Of a stretch of DNA of 64,000 bases, positions 43,929 to 53,989 are shown one piece after another. The position numbers and the translations under genes were made by a program. This DNA is from Pedobacter quisquiliarum (GTDB lineage: Bacteria; Bacteroidota; Bacteroidia; Sphingobacteriales; Sphingobacteriaceae). The stretch spans positions 1 through 64,000 of the forward strand of contig NZ_BMIL01000013.1 in the NCBI RefSeq assembly GCF_014642175.1, given 5' to 3'. The notes under the pieces are model-generated. The model searched no databases. It saw only the letters and a program-made list of their open reading frames with translations, and was not told the DNA's origin. Position 1 is the stretch's first letter; every line of letters begins with the position of its first letter.

Positions 43929-44504
43929 TTAATCTTTACTGTAGAAGCAGCAGCGGCAACGTGGTTCGTAGCTTTCCTTTTCGCCGAGCAGAATTTTAGC
44001 GTCATTGGTTATGGTGCGGTAGGAGTACATCGCCGGACTGCCACAGCGGACACATACGGCGTTTACTTTGGTCACGTGTTCTGCAATGGCCATCAGGGCA
44101 GGCATTGGTCCGAAGGGCTTTCCAGAGAAATCCATATCCAGTCCGGCTACAATCACCCGGATGCCTTTATTGGCAAGCTTATTACAAACTTCCGGAAGGT
44201 CATCATCAAAGAATTGGGCTTCATCGATACCCACGACCTGTGTGTTTGCACCTAGGAGCAGAATGGCAGAAGAATGATCTACGGGTGTAGATTGCACGGC
44301 ATTGGCGTTGTGTGAAACCACTGCCGATTCATCGTAGCGGATGTCGGTTCTGGGTTTGAAGATTTCGACGTTTAATTTAGCGATCTGTGCACGTTTCAAT
44401 CTACGGATCAGCTCTTCGGTTTTCCCGGAAAACATGGAACCACAAACTACTTCTATGCTGCCGCAGAACTCGCCCCGTCTGTAATTTTGCTCACTAAATA
44501 ACAT
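43929..44504 (-). CDS. tdk: Thymidine kinase
   Basis: From ATG 44504 the protein has 191 residues, normal for type II TK. The P-loop is [15 protein letters not shown], the Mg/catalytic motif [11 protein letters not shown], and the lasso region contains zinc-binding Cys pairs CVRCG and RCRCC. It phosphorylates thymidine with ATP for nucleotide salvage. A longer frame to 44576 adds residues unlike the family, so the internal ATG is used. Confidence 0.95.
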   Translation of the reverse strand: MLFSEQNYRRGEFCGSIEVVCGSMFSGKTEELIRRLKRAQIAKLNVEIFKPRTDIRYDESAVVSHNANAVQSTPVDHSSAILLLGANTQVVGIDEAQFFDDDLPEVCNKLANKGIRVIVAGLDMDFSGKPFGPMPALMAIAEHVTKVNAVCVRCGSPAMYSYRTITNDAKILLGEKESYEPRCRCCFYSKD

Positions 44505-44597
44505 TTGAAATCTTCTATTTATTTGATCGGAAAGGCTGTTGCCTTGCGGCTGCAAAAGTAACAAAATTTGTAACAACCGTTACGATTTGCCCCCGCC

Positions 44598-44630
44598 TTT
44601 GATATTGTTAGTTCCATTCACTTATATTTG
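44598..44630 (+). promoter_or_regulatory. Promoter of the Pro/Glu-rich protein gene
   Basis: -33 TTTG (44598-44601) and -7 TATATTTG (44623-44630) are separated by 21 bp, 43 bp before the ATG at 44674. Confidence 0.6.
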
Positions 44631-44673
44631 AAATAACCAAAAAACATAAAACTTAAATCACCGTTTAATAATC

Positions 44674-45969
44674 ATGATGAAGCAGGAAGATCTTTTAAAA
44701 AAAACTGGTGCCATTCTGAATGAACTTCAGGAACAGTATGAATTCATGATGCAGGAACCACAGCAAATCAGTGAATTGGAACTGGAGTTGTTTCTCGCCA
44801 ATGCGAACTTCTTAACGGAGCATGTGCAGATCCTGAAAAAAATCAGCAATTATCAACCGGTTAAAGCCCTGCCGGAACATGCACAGCCATCCAGCGCAGC
44901 GGATACTAATGTTGCGCCGACACAGGTGTTTGATGATTTTTTTACGCCGGACAAGGAGACGCCTACTTTCGAGTTTATTGTGAACGACCGAAAGGATGAA
45001 CCGCAGTTCGTTGCGGAAAGCACCAGTCAGCAGATCAATCCGGAAGAACCTGAAGAAGAGGATGATGATTATCCGGAAAAGGAACTGTACGAGATTGAAG
45101 AGCCGGAGGAGGAACCCTATGAGCAGGCACCCGTTGAGGAGCCTGTGGAAGAACCGAAGCCGCTGAACCGCTACGTACATCCTGTTTACAGCAATATGGA
45201 CATCAGCAGCATTCCGCCGGAGCAGATTGCACATGACGAGCCAATTGCAGAAACGGAGGCTATTGAAGAGGAGGATGAAGTTGGTCCGGAGCCCTTCCTG
45301 GTATCCCAGGAGCCGGAAACACCAGCACCAACGCCGATCGCAGCAGCAGTGCCCGAGCCAGTAATACCAGTCTTTTCGACACCAACACCGGCTGTTGAGC
45401 AGGTACCAGCGCCTACACCGGCAGCTGCGCCAAAGGCTGAGCCAGCGGTAGCCCCAGCAGCAGCTTTTGAGCCAGAGCCCGTTGTTATTCCAGAAGCTAA
45501 GCCTTTCACCCCGCCTGCAAGTACACCGTATACTGAGCCGGAAGCCCCAAGATATACAGCACCTGTGGTGCCTACATATACAGAGCCAGTAGCTCCACGG
45601 TATACAGAACCTGTCGCGCAACAAACCAGTACACCAGCAGCATCGGCCCATCAGCCAACGCTAAATGAGTTGCTTGCTGCCGGCAGAAATGCTGGACAAG
45701 CACGTCCGGAGCAAGAGCAGGCGCGACCTGAAATTATAGACCTGAAGCGTGCAATCAGCCTGAATGAAAAGTTGTTGTTTGTGAAAGACTTATTTGATGG
45801 CTACAATCTGGCGTATGCCGAGGCGATTGATTTGATCAATAAAATGCCAGACTTCAAGACAGCCGATGCTTTTCTGCAGAAGCATTATGCCGGCAAACAC
45901 AATTGGGCAGCAAAACAAAGTACAGCAGATCAGTTTTACGAATTGCTGCACCAGCGTTTCCCTAGATAA
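44674..45969 (+). CDS. Acidic, Pro-rich protein with conserved ends, unknown function
   Basis: The 431-residue protein has a helical N-terminus (about 1-65; LLKKTGAILNELQEQYEFMM). A long low-complexity middle (about 100-330) is rich in Glu and Pro, with repeats of the type TEPVAPRYTEP. A compact C-terminus (about 355-431) has LNEKLLFVKDLFDGYNLAYA and a QKHYAGKHNWAAKQ segment. The ends look like folded interaction modules joined by a flexible tether. There is no signal peptide, so it is cytoplasmic. It converges on rodA, overlapping by 8 bp. The family is not recognised. Confidence 0.8.
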   Translation: MMKQEDLLKKTGAILNELQEQYEFMMQEPQQISELELELFLANANFLTEHVQILKKISNYQPVKALPEHAQPSSAADTNVAPTQVFDDFFTPDKETPTFEFIVNDRKDEPQFVAESTSQQINPEEPEEEDDDYPEKELYEIEEPEEEPYEQAPVEEPVEEPKPLNRYVHPVYSNMDISSIPPEQIAHDEPIAETEAIEEEDEVGPEPFLVSQEPETPAPTPIAAAVPEPVIPVFSTPTPAVEQVPAPTPAAAPKAEPAVAPAAAFEPEPVVIPEAKPFTPPASTPYTEPEAPRYTAPVVPTYTEPVAPRYTEPVAQQTSTPAASAHQPTLNELLAAGRNAGQARPEQEQARPEIIDLKRAISLNEKLLFVKDLFDGYNLAYAEAIDLINKMPDFKTADAFLQKHYAGKHNWAAKQSTADQFYELLHQRFPR

Positions 45970-47227
45970 AGCCCATTCGGTTAGAGTCCAGTTTCAGGAA
46001 GATAAAAAGCAGTACACAGAAGCTCCATAGGGAAGATCCACCATAGCTGATGAAAGGCAATGGAATACCAATTACGGGTATAATACCAATGGTCATTCCG
46101 ATGTTGATGAACACGTGGAAGAAGATGATGCTGGCCACACAGTAGCCGTACACCCTGGAGAAGCTGGACCGTTGCCGCTCGGCAAGGTTGATGACGCGCA
46201 ACAGCAGGAAGCAATATAGCCCTATAACCACACTACATCCGGCAAAACCCCATTCTTCACCAATGGTAGAGAATATAAAGTCGGTACTCTGCTCAGGTAC
46301 GTAGCCATATTTAGTTTGTGTACCTTGTAAAAATCCCCTGCCCAGGGTTTGTCCGGAACCAATTGCAATCTTGGATTGAATCACGTTATATCCGGCCCCT
46401 TTCGGGTCCGTTTTAAGCCCTAACATAATTTCAATCCTGCTGCGCTGATGTGGTTCCAGAACTTTCGCATAGGTTAGTTTCACCACATACAAGTAGGCGA
46501 TGGAGACAACTGCAGCGATAACGATGGTAAAGATCATCTTCTGCTTTCGTCTGTTCTGGTAGATGAAAAATGCAGAGATCATCACGATGATGAAAATGAT
46601 GAGTCCGATGGGCATCAGGAAATCCGCGATAAACAGCACAATCATGCCCAGGAAAATCAGTAGGAAATAGCCCGAAAGCCCTTCGCGGTATAGCGGAAAC
46701 ATGAAGGAAAGGAATACCAATGCCGACCCGGTATCGGGCTGCAGCATGATGAGTCCAAGTGGCAGGAGCACGATCATGGCCGCAAAGGCGATGGACTTAA
46801 AATCGCGCAGTTTAGGGTTAAACGTGCTGATGTATCTGGCCATCAGTAATGCCGTTCCAAATTTCGCAAACTCTGAAGGCTGCAACCTAAAGCTTCCTAT
46901 GGGGATCCAGGCCTGATTACCAGCTACATTTCGCCCGACGATCAGTACCACGAGGAGCAGTAAGATCGTGGCGCCGTAAATAATGGGGGAGAACACACTG
47001 AAGAATTTCTCATCCACCAGCAAGATGGAAAAGCCAAGGATCAGCGCCGTTAATATAAAAATCAGCTGCTTGCCATAGTTGCTGCTGAAGTCGAAAACAT
47101 CTGCCGTATCGGGGTTGTAGACCGATGCATAAATATTTACAAAGCCAATGGCACAGAGTGCAACAAAGATGAGAATGGTAATCCAATCAACGTTAAAAAA
47201 GAATCTGTTCCCTTGTTGTGTACTCAT
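45962..47227 (-). CDS. rodA: Rod-shape peptidoglycan polymerase RodA
   Basis: The 421-residue SEDS protein has about ten membrane helices. It contains PSEFAKFGTALLMARYI, LIMLQPDTGSALVF and the C-terminal IPVIGIPLPFISYGGSSLWS, which are all SEDS signatures. It polymerises glycan strands together with PBP2, whose gene overlaps it by 4 bp. It is the last gene of the mreBCD-PBP2-rodA cluster. Confidence 0.95.
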   Translation of the reverse strand: MSTQQGNRFFFNVDWITILIFVALCAIGFVNIYASVYNPDTADVFDFSSNYGKQLIFILTALILGFSILLVDEKFFSVFSPIIYGATILLLLVVLIVGRNVAGNQAWIPIGSFRLQPSEFAKFGTALLMARYISTFNPKLRDFKSIAFAAMIVLLPLGLIMLQPDTGSALVFLSFMFPLYREGLSGYFLLIFLGMIVLFIADFLMPIGLIIFIIVMISAFFIYQNRRKQKMIFTIVIAAVVSIAYLYVVKLTYAKVLEPHQRSRIEIMLGLKTDPKGAGYNVIQSKIAIGSGQTLGRGFLQGTQTKYGYVPEQSTDFIFSTIGEEWGFAGCSVVIGLYCFLLLRVINLAERQRSSFSRVYGYCVASIIFFHVFINIGMTIGIIPVIGIPLPFISYGGSSLWSFCVLLFIFLKLDSNRMGFI

Positions 47228-49179
47228 TTAGTGATTTCAATTGGTTTTGGCTGCGCCGTGATGTCCGTCACCGGTGTAGCTTCCAGTTTCGCAGGTAATT
47301 GTTTTTTTGTGGTGTCTTCCGTTTGCTTCGGCTGGTATTTAACCTTCGGCTTCGGCATAATTGGTAGCACCACTTGTTTTTTCATCCACTCTACCTGTGC
47401 CTGACGGCCTTTCGAGATGGAGTCTGTTAAATACTTTTCGGTGATGTAACTTGCGATAGGCGCTGCATAGGTACTTCCGTAGCCAGCATTCTCCACAATC
47501 ACTGCAATGGCAATCTTTGGATTGTCGCGCGGCGCAAAGCCGATGAACACCGAGTGGTTCTTGCCATGCGGGTTCTGCACCGTACCAGTTTTTCCGCACA
47601 TGATGATGTTTGGAACGCGGGATAATACGGCTGTTCCCCAGGGACTGTTTACCGCTTCCTGCATACCATCAATTACCGGGGTAAAATGTCTTTCATCAAC
47701 GCCCACGTAGTTCTTCTGTACGTATTCCTTGCTGATGGTTTTTTTATCGCCAATGGCTTTAATCAGGTGCGGCTTAACATAGTAGCCTTTGTTGGCGATA
47801 ATGGCCATGATGTTCGCCATTTGCAGTGGAGTGGTGTTCATCTCACCCTGACCGATCGCCAGGGAGATTACCGTGGTGTAACCCCAATATTTACCGAATC
47901 GCTTGGTGTACTCATCGGAATTAAAAAGAATACCTTTTTTCTCAAACGGAATGTCGATATCCAGTTTCTGACCGATACCCCATTTACGCACCATCTGTTC
48001 CCAGTTGTTGTAAGCAGCAACTTTGCTCTTAAACTTCTTCTGCGTCATGATGCGGGCGAAGACATTACAGGCGTAGGTATTGCATGATCGGGCAAGTCCG
48101 CGGCGAAGACTGATGTTTCCATCCACGTGTTCGCATTTCACCGTGTGATTACCGGCACGATAACCACCCGGGCAGTTAAATGGTGTTTCTGCATCTATAA
48201 CACCTTCCTGCAATCCGATAAGTGCATTTACAGGCTTAAAGGCGGAGCCGGGAGAATAGTAACCCGAGGTCGGGCGCACCAGGAAGGGGCGGTTTGGGTT
48301 ACCGAAAATCTCCATGTAGTTGTTCCCCTGACTACGGCCAACCATGCGGTTTGGATCGTATCCGGGGGCACTGACGAAGGCCAGCACTTCACCTGTAGAG
48401 GGTTCAATGGCAACGATACTGCCAACCTTGTTCTGCAGCAGTTGTTCGCCAAGCTTCTGGATGTCCATATCCAGGGAAGAATAAACTTTTTCACCGGCTT
48501 TGGCCAGCGTATCAAACTTTCCTTCAGCGTAGCTACCCTGTGGTACGTTACGGGCGTCATAGAGCATGTTGATGACGCCACGCTCACCACGCAGCACGTC
48601 ATTGTACTGCTTTTCTATTCCCGCTTTACCGATGTAATCACCAGGGCGATAATAACCCTCGTGCTCCTCAATATCCTTCTTTGTAACTTCCTTCACGTAG
48701 CCAAAGAACTGTCCGGCAACACTATCAGGATAGTGCCTGATGGTTCTGTTCTGCACCATGAAACCTGGGAACCTGGAGAGTTTCTCCTGTAGGGAAGCAT
48801 AGATCTGCACCGAAAGCTGTTTCTCGAAGATGGAGGGCTGGTAGCGCGACTGGTTCATTGCTTTTGTAAAGCGCTTATGAAAGCCTTTCATGTCAATACC
48901 AATGGTATTGCAAAGATCCAGTGTGTCAAACTCTTTTACTTGGTTGGGGATAACGATGAGGTCGTAAACGGGCTCATTCTGCACGAGCACTTTTCCTTTA
49001 CGATCATAGATTACTCCACGGGCAGGAAAGGTGTAAATCTTCTTCAGCACATTGCTTTCTGCGGAGATGAAGTATTTGTCGCTCCCAACTTGTATGTAAA
49101 ACAGCTTGGCCATAAGGATCAGGCAAACCAGGATAAACAAGCCCTGGATCGTATATTTCCTGTCGAACAAATTGTCCAT
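47224..49179 (-). CDS. mrdA: Penicillin-binding protein 2 (transpeptidase)
   Basis: The 651-residue protein has an N-terminal membrane anchor (about 11-28), PBP dimer domain (about 50-220) and transpeptidase domain. The active-site motif SxxK is in SPGSAFKP (Ser near 311), SxN in RSCNTYA (near 364), and KTG in CGKTGTVQNP (near 527). The last 50 residues form a Pro/Lys/Gln tail. It works with RodA in cell elongation. It is translationally coupled to mreD and rodA by short overlaps. Confidence 0.95.
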   Translation of the reverse strand: MDNLFDRKYTIQGLFILVCLILMAKLFYIQVGSDKYFISAESNVLKKIYTFPARGVIYDRKGKVLVQNEPVYDLIVIPNQVKEFDTLDLCNTIGIDMKGFHKRFTKAMNQSRYQPSIFEKQLSVQIYASLQEKLSRFPGFMVQNRTIRHYPDSVAGQFFGYVKEVTKKDIEEHEGYYRPGDYIGKAGIEKQYNDVLRGERGVINMLYDARNVPQGSYAEGKFDTLAKAGEKVYSSLDMDIQKLGEQLLQNKVGSIVAIEPSTGEVLAFVSAPGYDPNRMVGRSQGNNYMEIFGNPNRPFLVRPTSGYYSPGSAFKPVNALIGLQEGVIDAETPFNCPGGYRAGNHTVKCEHVDGNISLRRGLARSCNTYACNVFARIMTQKKFKSKVAAYNNWEQMVRKWGIGQKLDIDIPFEKKGILFNSDEYTKRFGKYWGYTTVISLAIGQGEMNTTPLQMANIMAIIANKGYYVKPHLIKAIGDKKTISKEYVQKNYVGVDERHFTPVIDGMQEAVNSPWGTAVLSRVPNIIMCGKTGTVQNPHGKNHSVFIGFAPRDNPKIAIAVIVENAGYGSTYAAPIASYITEKYLTDSISKGRQAQVEWMKKQVVLPIMPKPKVKYQPKQTEDTTKKQLPAKLEATPVTDITAQPKPIEITK

Positions 49180-49694
49180 TAGCGTAATTTCCTATTATAA
49201 AAAACGAATTCTATCAGTAGAACAGTTAACATGGTAAATAAACCACTAAATAAACACCGCATTAAGGTGTAAGAGAGCTCTGTTAATTTAAAGGCTTCCA
49301 GCACATAAAGTACCAGATGATGTGCAAAGATACAAAGTAGTGCATAAAGGGAAAACCACTTAAATCCCATATTTCCCAGGGTGGGTTCAGGTTCATCAAA
49401 GCCATCGCGGTTTACGCTGACGCTGATGAAAAGGATACGTACATAGATTAACGTTACGGAGGCGGCGATATGTACACCAATGGTATCATAAAAGGCATCT
49501 AGTGTGATGCCGGTTACAAATGCGATGAGGTAGAGTAGAAGGTTGGGCGTTCTAAAGGGCAGTAACAGCAGGAAAAGGACATACACGAAAGGTGTTGCCA
49601 GGTTATAGAAACCCAGATTGCGCAACAGGAATACCTGAATGAAAAGGAGGAGCAACCACCTGACGATGTTGATGAAAACTAATTTACTGTTCAT
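49179..49694 (-). CDS. mreD: Rod shape-determining protein MreD
   Basis: The 171-residue membrane protein has about five helices and lies between mreC (11-bp overlap) and PBP2 (one-base overlap). Sequence conservation of MreD is low, so the call rests on size, hydrophobicity (LLLLFIQVFLLRNLGFYNLA at the start) and position in the cluster. Confidence 0.9.
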   Translation of the reverse strand: MNSKLVFINIVRWLLLLFIQVFLLRNLGFYNLATPFVYVLFLLLLPFRTPNLLLYLIAFVTGITLDAFYDTIGVHIAASVTLIYVRILFISVSVNRDGFDEPEPTLGNMGFKWFSLYALLCIFAHHLVLYVLEAFKLTELSYTLMRCLFSGLFTMLTVLLIEFVFYNRKLR

Positions 49695-50523
49695 TTGGTA
49701 TTTTCGCTTCTAAAGCCTTTTCTTCATGAGCATACTTGTGTTTGATGACGTTTACGTACTGAAGGGTACTAAAGTCATTAAACAAAGCAATTTCAATGGT
49801 CAGGAAGTTGTCGCCCGTTGCAATGCCGGTATTGCTAACCCGTCCTACAGGAATTCCTGGGGGGAAGGAGCCATACCCTGAGGTTACAACGGTATCTCTC
49901 AGGTTGATCTTGTATTGATTTGGTATTTCTTTCACGTAAGCTTTACGGAAATCAACGTTGCGTTCGCCCCATACCAGTGAGCCGAGTGCCTGGTTCTTTT
50001 TGATGTTTACGCTGATCTTGGTGTCTTTGTGCAGGAGCGATTGCACAGTGGCCAGATGCGGCGACACATCGCGTACAAATCCAACAACGCCTTTGTTCGA
50101 GGCAATCACAGCCATACCTGGTTCAATACCATCCAAGGCACCTTTGTTAATGGTGATGATGTTATTTCGCAGGGTAATGGAGTTTTTGAGCACCCTCGCC
50201 GCCAGGTAGGTGTATTGGTAGTTGGTGACGGTATCTTCGACAACAGTATTCTTTGCAGAATCGATGTTGCGCAAAGCAAAGATGGCCGAATGCAGTCTGG
50301 CGTTTTCTGCCGCCAGACTATCATTAACACGACCTAAGTTGATGTATTTCTTGAAAACATTAAGTTTTTCATAAGCATTGCCGATCACCTCATTTGAAGA
50401 GTTTACGGCGGCGCTTTGCTGATAGATGTTGTTTTTAACGGTTAATATCAGGCCTACAGAGAAAAAGATGATGAATAGAAAAAATGCGTTGTATCTGTTT
50501 ATAAAAATCCAAAGGTTACGCAT
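49684..50523 (-). CDS. mreC: Rod shape-determining protein MreC
   Basis: The 279-residue protein has one membrane helix (about 10-28), a coiled coil (about 45-90) and the periplasmic beta-rich MreC domain. That domain contains INKGALDGIEPGMAVIASNK and GVVGFVRDVSPHLATVQSLL, followed by VTSGYGSFPPGIPVG, which are diagnostic. It links cytoplasmic MreB to PBP2/RodA. Confidence 0.95.
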   Translation of the reverse strand: MRNLWIFINRYNAFFLFIIFFSVGLILTVKNNIYQQSAAVNSSNEVIGNAYEKLNVFKKYINLGRVNDSLAAENARLHSAIFALRNIDSAKNTVVEDTVTNYQYTYLAARVLKNSITLRNNIITINKGALDGIEPGMAVIASNKGVVGFVRDVSPHLATVQSLLHKDTKISVNIKKNQALGSLVWGERNVDFRKAYVKEIPNQYKINLRDTVVTSGYGSFPPGIPVGRVSNTGIATGDNFLTIEIALFNDFSTLQYVNVIKHKYAHEEKALEAKIPNEQ

Positions 50524-50544
50524 AGTTGAGGTTCACCACGTTTT

Positions 50545-51567
50545 TTACTGCATTAAAAATTTGTATCCACCAATGTTTTTAAGGGCAATACCAGTACCAC
50601 GAACAACTGCACGAAGTGGATCTTCGGCAATGTGCACCGGTAATTTGGTTTTAGCTGCAACACGTTTATCTAAACCACGAAGTAAGGCACCACCGCCAGT
50701 AAGGTAAATACCGGTCTGGTAGATATCTGCAGAGAGTTCCGGAGGGGTAATCTCCAGCGCTTTCAGGATCGCTTCTTCAATTTTTGAAATGGATTTATCC
50801 AGGCAATGCGCGATTTCAGTGTATGAAACGGTGATCTGCTTCGGAATACCAGTCATTAGATCTCTACCTTGAACGGCGAAGTCTGCAGGTGGATCTGTAA
50901 GCTCAGGCAGTGCTGCACCAACTTCAATTTTGATCTTCTCCGCGGTACGGTCACCAATCATGATGTTGTGCTGGCGACGGATGTAGTTTACAATGTCAGA
51001 GTCAAAATTATCTCCCGCAACGCGGATACTTTGGTCACATACAATACCTGAAAGGGCGATTACCGCGATTTCTGTTGTACCACCACCGATATCAATGATC
51101 ATGTTACCCATAGGCTCTTCCACGTCAATACCGATACCTACAGCAGCAGCCATGGGTTCGTGAATGAGGTAAACTTCTTTGGCACCGGCAATTTCTGCAG
51201 AGTCACGTACAGCACGTTTCTCTACTTCAGTGATGCCTGAAGGGATACAGATAACCATTCTAAGGGAAGGGAACATCCAGCCTTTACCGCCATTAAGCAT
51301 GCGGATCATGCCTTTGATCATGGCTTCTGCCGCGTTGAAGTCGGCTATTACGCCATCTTTTAAGGGGCGTACAGTGCGGATGTTATCGTGGGTTTTGCCT
51401 TCCATTTGCATGGCCTGGCGTCCTATAGCTATAATTTTGTTTGTCTGGCGGTCGAAAGCAACGATAGAAGGTTCGTCAACTACTACTTTATCGTTATGTA
51501 TAATCAGGGTATTTGCGGTTCCCAAATCAATGGCAACCTCTTGTGTAAACCAATTAAATAAACCCAT
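50545..51567 (-). CDS. mreB: Actin-like cell-shape protein MreB
   Basis: The 340-residue protein has the actin fold motifs: AIDLGTANTLIIH, MIIDIGGGTTEIAVIAL and YLTGGGALLRGLDK. An amphipathic N-terminus (MGLFNWFTQE) binds the membrane. It is the first gene of the elongation cluster and directs the site of wall synthesis. It lies 21 bp ahead of mreC. Confidence 0.97.
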   Translation of the reverse strand: MGLFNWFTQEVAIDLGTANTLIIHNDKVVVDEPSIVAFDRQTNKIIAIGRQAMQMEGKTHDNIRTVRPLKDGVIADFNAAEAMIKGMIRMLNGGKGWMFPSLRMVICIPSGITEVEKRAVRDSAEIAGAKEVYLIHEPMAAAVGIGIDVEEPMGNMIIDIGGGTTEIAVIALSGIVCDQSIRVAGDNFDSDIVNYIRRQHNIMIGDRTAEKIKIEVGAALPELTDPPADFAVQGRDLMTGIPKQITVSYTEIAHCLDKSISKIEEAILKALEITPPELSADIYQTGIYLTGGGALLRGLDKRVAAKTKLPVHIAEDPLRAVVRGTGIALKNIGGYKFLMQ

Positions 51568-51655
51568 TTATAGGTAATAATTTAAGTATGAAAAATTCTG
51601 TGTACTATAAGTAATGTAAAACTACAGCTTTTTATTGTATCCTCGGAAAAAAAAC

Positions 51656-53182
51656 TTAGTGTTTAAAGTGTCTGATTCCAGTGGTTAACATCGCTATACC
51701 TTTCTCATTTGCCATATTCACAGAATCTGCATCCTTGATCGATCCACCTGGCTGTAATACGGCCGTAATACCTGCTTCAGCTGCAATTTCAACGCAATCC
51801 GGGAAAGGGAAAAACGCGTCTGAAGCCATCACCGCACCCTGTAAACTGAAGCTGAATGACTCCGCTTTAACGATGGCTTGTTTCAAGGCATCAACCCTTG
51901 AAGTCTGACCAACGCCGCTGGCAACAAGTACCTGGTTTTTGACGAAAACAATGGTGTTTGATTTGGTATGTTTAACAATTTTATTCGCGAAAAACAGGTC
52001 TTGTAACTCCTGCTCGGTCGCTTGTTTATCGGTAACGGCGGTCATCTGTTCCGGACCTTCAATGCTTAGATCTTTGTCCTGCTCAATTACGCCGTTTAGT
52101 AAAGTTTTGAATTGTTTTGAGGCTAAAGCCACTTCGTTTCTTTGCAGAATGACGCGATTTTTCTTTGCACGGAAAAGCTCGACAGCTTCAGCTTGGTATG
52201 AAGGTGCAATTAACACCTCAAAGAAGAGTTTATTTATCTCTGTTGCGGTTGCAAGGTCAATCTCGCGGTTTGCGATCAGCACGCCACCAAATGCAGAAAC
52301 CGGATCACAGGCAAGCGCATCGTTCCATGCTTCCAGGATGGTCGCTCTTGAGGCTACGCCACAAGCGTTGGTGTGTTTTAGAATCGCGAAAGTAGGTGCT
52401 TCAAATTCATCAATCAATGCAACTGCTGCGTCAACATCTACGAGGTTATTGTATGAAAGTTCTTTACCGTTTAATTTGGTGAACATCTCATCAAGGTTTC
52501 CGTAGAATACACCTTGCTGGTGTGGGTTTTCGCCGTAACGAAGCACTTGTGCGGAAGAGATGTTTTGTTTGAATACGTTGATCGGCTCTTCGTTGTTGAA
52601 GTAGTTGAATATGGCCGTATCATAACCTGAAGAAACATGGAAAGCCTTTTTAGCATACGCTTTACGCTGTGCTAAGGTTGTTTCTCCATTTTGCGTTTCC
52701 AGTTGTTGTTGCAGGCTGCTGTAGTCATCTTTTGAAGCAAGGATAACCACGTCGTTGAAGTTTTTAGCTGCTGCGCGGATCAGGGAGATGCCACCGATGT
52801 CAATCTTTTCGATGATTTCCTGCTCGCTTCCACCAGCTTTCACCGTTTCTTCAAATGGGTATAGGTCAACAATTACAAGATCAAGCTCAGGAATCTCATA
52901 AGATGCGATTTGTTCCTGGTCTTCTTTTAACGCTCTGCGGTTTAGAATACCACCGAAAACTTTAGGGTGCAAAGTTTTTACGCGGCCACCCAGAATTGAA
53001 GGGTATCCGGTTAAATCTTCGACTGCTGTAACGGGTAAATTAAGGTCTTTTATAAACTGCTCGGTACCACCGGTAGAGAATAGTTGAACACCTTGGGCTG
53101 CCAGCAGACGTACTAAAGGTTCTAAACCATCTTTGTAATAGACTGAAATTAAAGCGTTTTTGATCTTTATTGATTGACTCAT
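51656..53182 (-). CDS. purH: Bifunctional AICAR transformylase/IMP cyclohydrolase
   Basis: The 508-residue enzyme has an MGS-like IMP cyclohydrolase domain (about 1-140; LLAAQGVQLFSTGGTEQF, GRVKTLHPKVFGGIL) and an AICAR transformylase domain (YGENPHQQGVFYG, ILKHTNACGVA, AVMASDAFFPFPDC). It catalyses the last two steps of IMP synthesis. purN lies 67 bp upstream on the same strand, so both may form a purine operon. Confidence 0.97.
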   Translation of the reverse strand: MSQSIKIKNALISVYYKDGLEPLVRLLAAQGVQLFSTGGTEQFIKDLNLPVTAVEDLTGYPSILGGRVKTLHPKVFGGILNRRALKEDQEQIASYEIPELDLVIVDLYPFEETVKAGGSEQEIIEKIDIGGISLIRAAAKNFNDVVILASKDDYSSLQQQLETQNGETTLAQRKAYAKKAFHVSSGYDTAIFNYFNNEEPINVFKQNISSAQVLRYGENPHQQGVFYGNLDEMFTKLNGKELSYNNLVDVDAAVALIDEFEAPTFAILKHTNACGVASRATILEAWNDALACDPVSAFGGVLIANREIDLATATEINKLFFEVLIAPSYQAEAVELFRAKKNRVILQRNEVALASKQFKTLLNGVIEQDKDLSIEGPEQMTAVTDKQATEQELQDLFFANKIVKHTKSNTIVFVKNQVLVASGVGQTSRVDALKQAIVKAESFSFSLQGAVMASDAFFPFPDCVEIAAEAGITAVLQPGGSIKDADSVNMANEKGIAMLTTGIRHFKH

Positions 53183-53249
53183 CTGTGAAGAATTTTGAGC
53201 CGCAAAAGTAGCCTTTTTTGATGATTTATTTATGAGCGCCGCAATAAAA

Positions 53250-53834
53250 CTACGCAGGTAGCTTTTTTATGATGTTTTCCACAATTTTAGGATAGTGCAG
53301 GTGCTCCAGTTGCTGGCCTTTGAATTTGATCATTTCCAGGTTATCGGTCTTGTCAATCTTGTATTTCGCCTGAAAGATGTATTCACCTTCATCGTACTTT
53401 TCGTTCACGTAGTGGATGGTGATGCCGCCTTCTGGTTCCGCTGCGGCGATGACAGCATGATGGACATGATCACCATACATGCCTTTGCCACCGAACTTCG
53501 GTAGGATGGCAGGATGAATATTAATAATTCTGTTTGGATAGCGTTTTATCAGATTTGCAGGAATGAGCCATAGGAAACCTGCTAAAACAATCAGATCTAT
53601 GCCCAGATCATTTAGTAGATCTAAGATATGCTCTGTATGATAGAATTCATTTCTGTCGAAGATGTGTACGGGAATTTCAAAGTTGTCGGCACGTTGTATA
53701 ACGTACGCATCGGGGTTGTTGGTTAGCACAAGCACGATTTCTGCTTCTGTGCTACCTTTGAAGTGTTCCATCAGTTTTTGTGCATTGGAACCTGAACCGG
53801 AGGCAAAAATGGCAATTCGTTTTTTCACGATCAT
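53250..53834 (-). CDS. purN: Phosphoribosylglycinamide formyltransferase
   Basis: From the internal ATG (53834) the protein has 194 residues. It shows IAIFASGSGSNAQKLMEHF, IVLAGFLWLIPANLI, and the catalytic INIHPAILPKFGGKGMYG with Asn/His. A downstream VNEKYDEGEYIFQ Asp completes the GART set. It formylates GAR in purine synthesis. The ATG at 53846 is the alternative start. Confidence 0.95.
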   Translation of the reverse strand: MIVKKRIAIFASGSGSNAQKLMEHFKGSTEAEIVLVLTNNPDAYVIQRADNFEIPVHIFDRNEFYHTEHILDLLNDLGIDLIVLAGFLWLIPANLIKRYPNRIINIHPAILPKFGGKGMYGDHVHHAVIAAAEPEGGITIHYVNEKYDEGEYIFQAKYKIDKTDNLEMIKFKGQQLEHLHYPKIVENIIKKLPA

Positions 53835-53921
53835 TCTTTTTTCCAAAAGTAGTATTTTAGCGTTTTATAGGAAGGAAATGCCGGTATTTTAATTGGTTAA
53901 TAAAAATATTCTTCCCAGGGT

Positions 53922-53953
53922 TTTGTAAATTAAAAACATTAGTTCTATATTTG
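53922..53953 (+). promoter_or_regulatory. rpsT promoter (TTTG, N20, TATATTTG)
   Basis: The -33 TTTG (53922-53925) and -7 TATATTTG (53946-53953) are 20 bp apart, a near-perfect Bacteroidetes promoter, 36 bp before the ATG. Confidence 0.75.
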
Positions 53954-53989
53954 CAGTCCGAAAAAAATAGAAAATATAGGCTAAAAACA

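Noticed and set aside
44812..45651. 279-residue minus-strand frame rich in Cys, Trp and Arg
   Set aside because: Composition is the reverse complement of the Pro/Glu-rich repeats of the real gene on the + strand.
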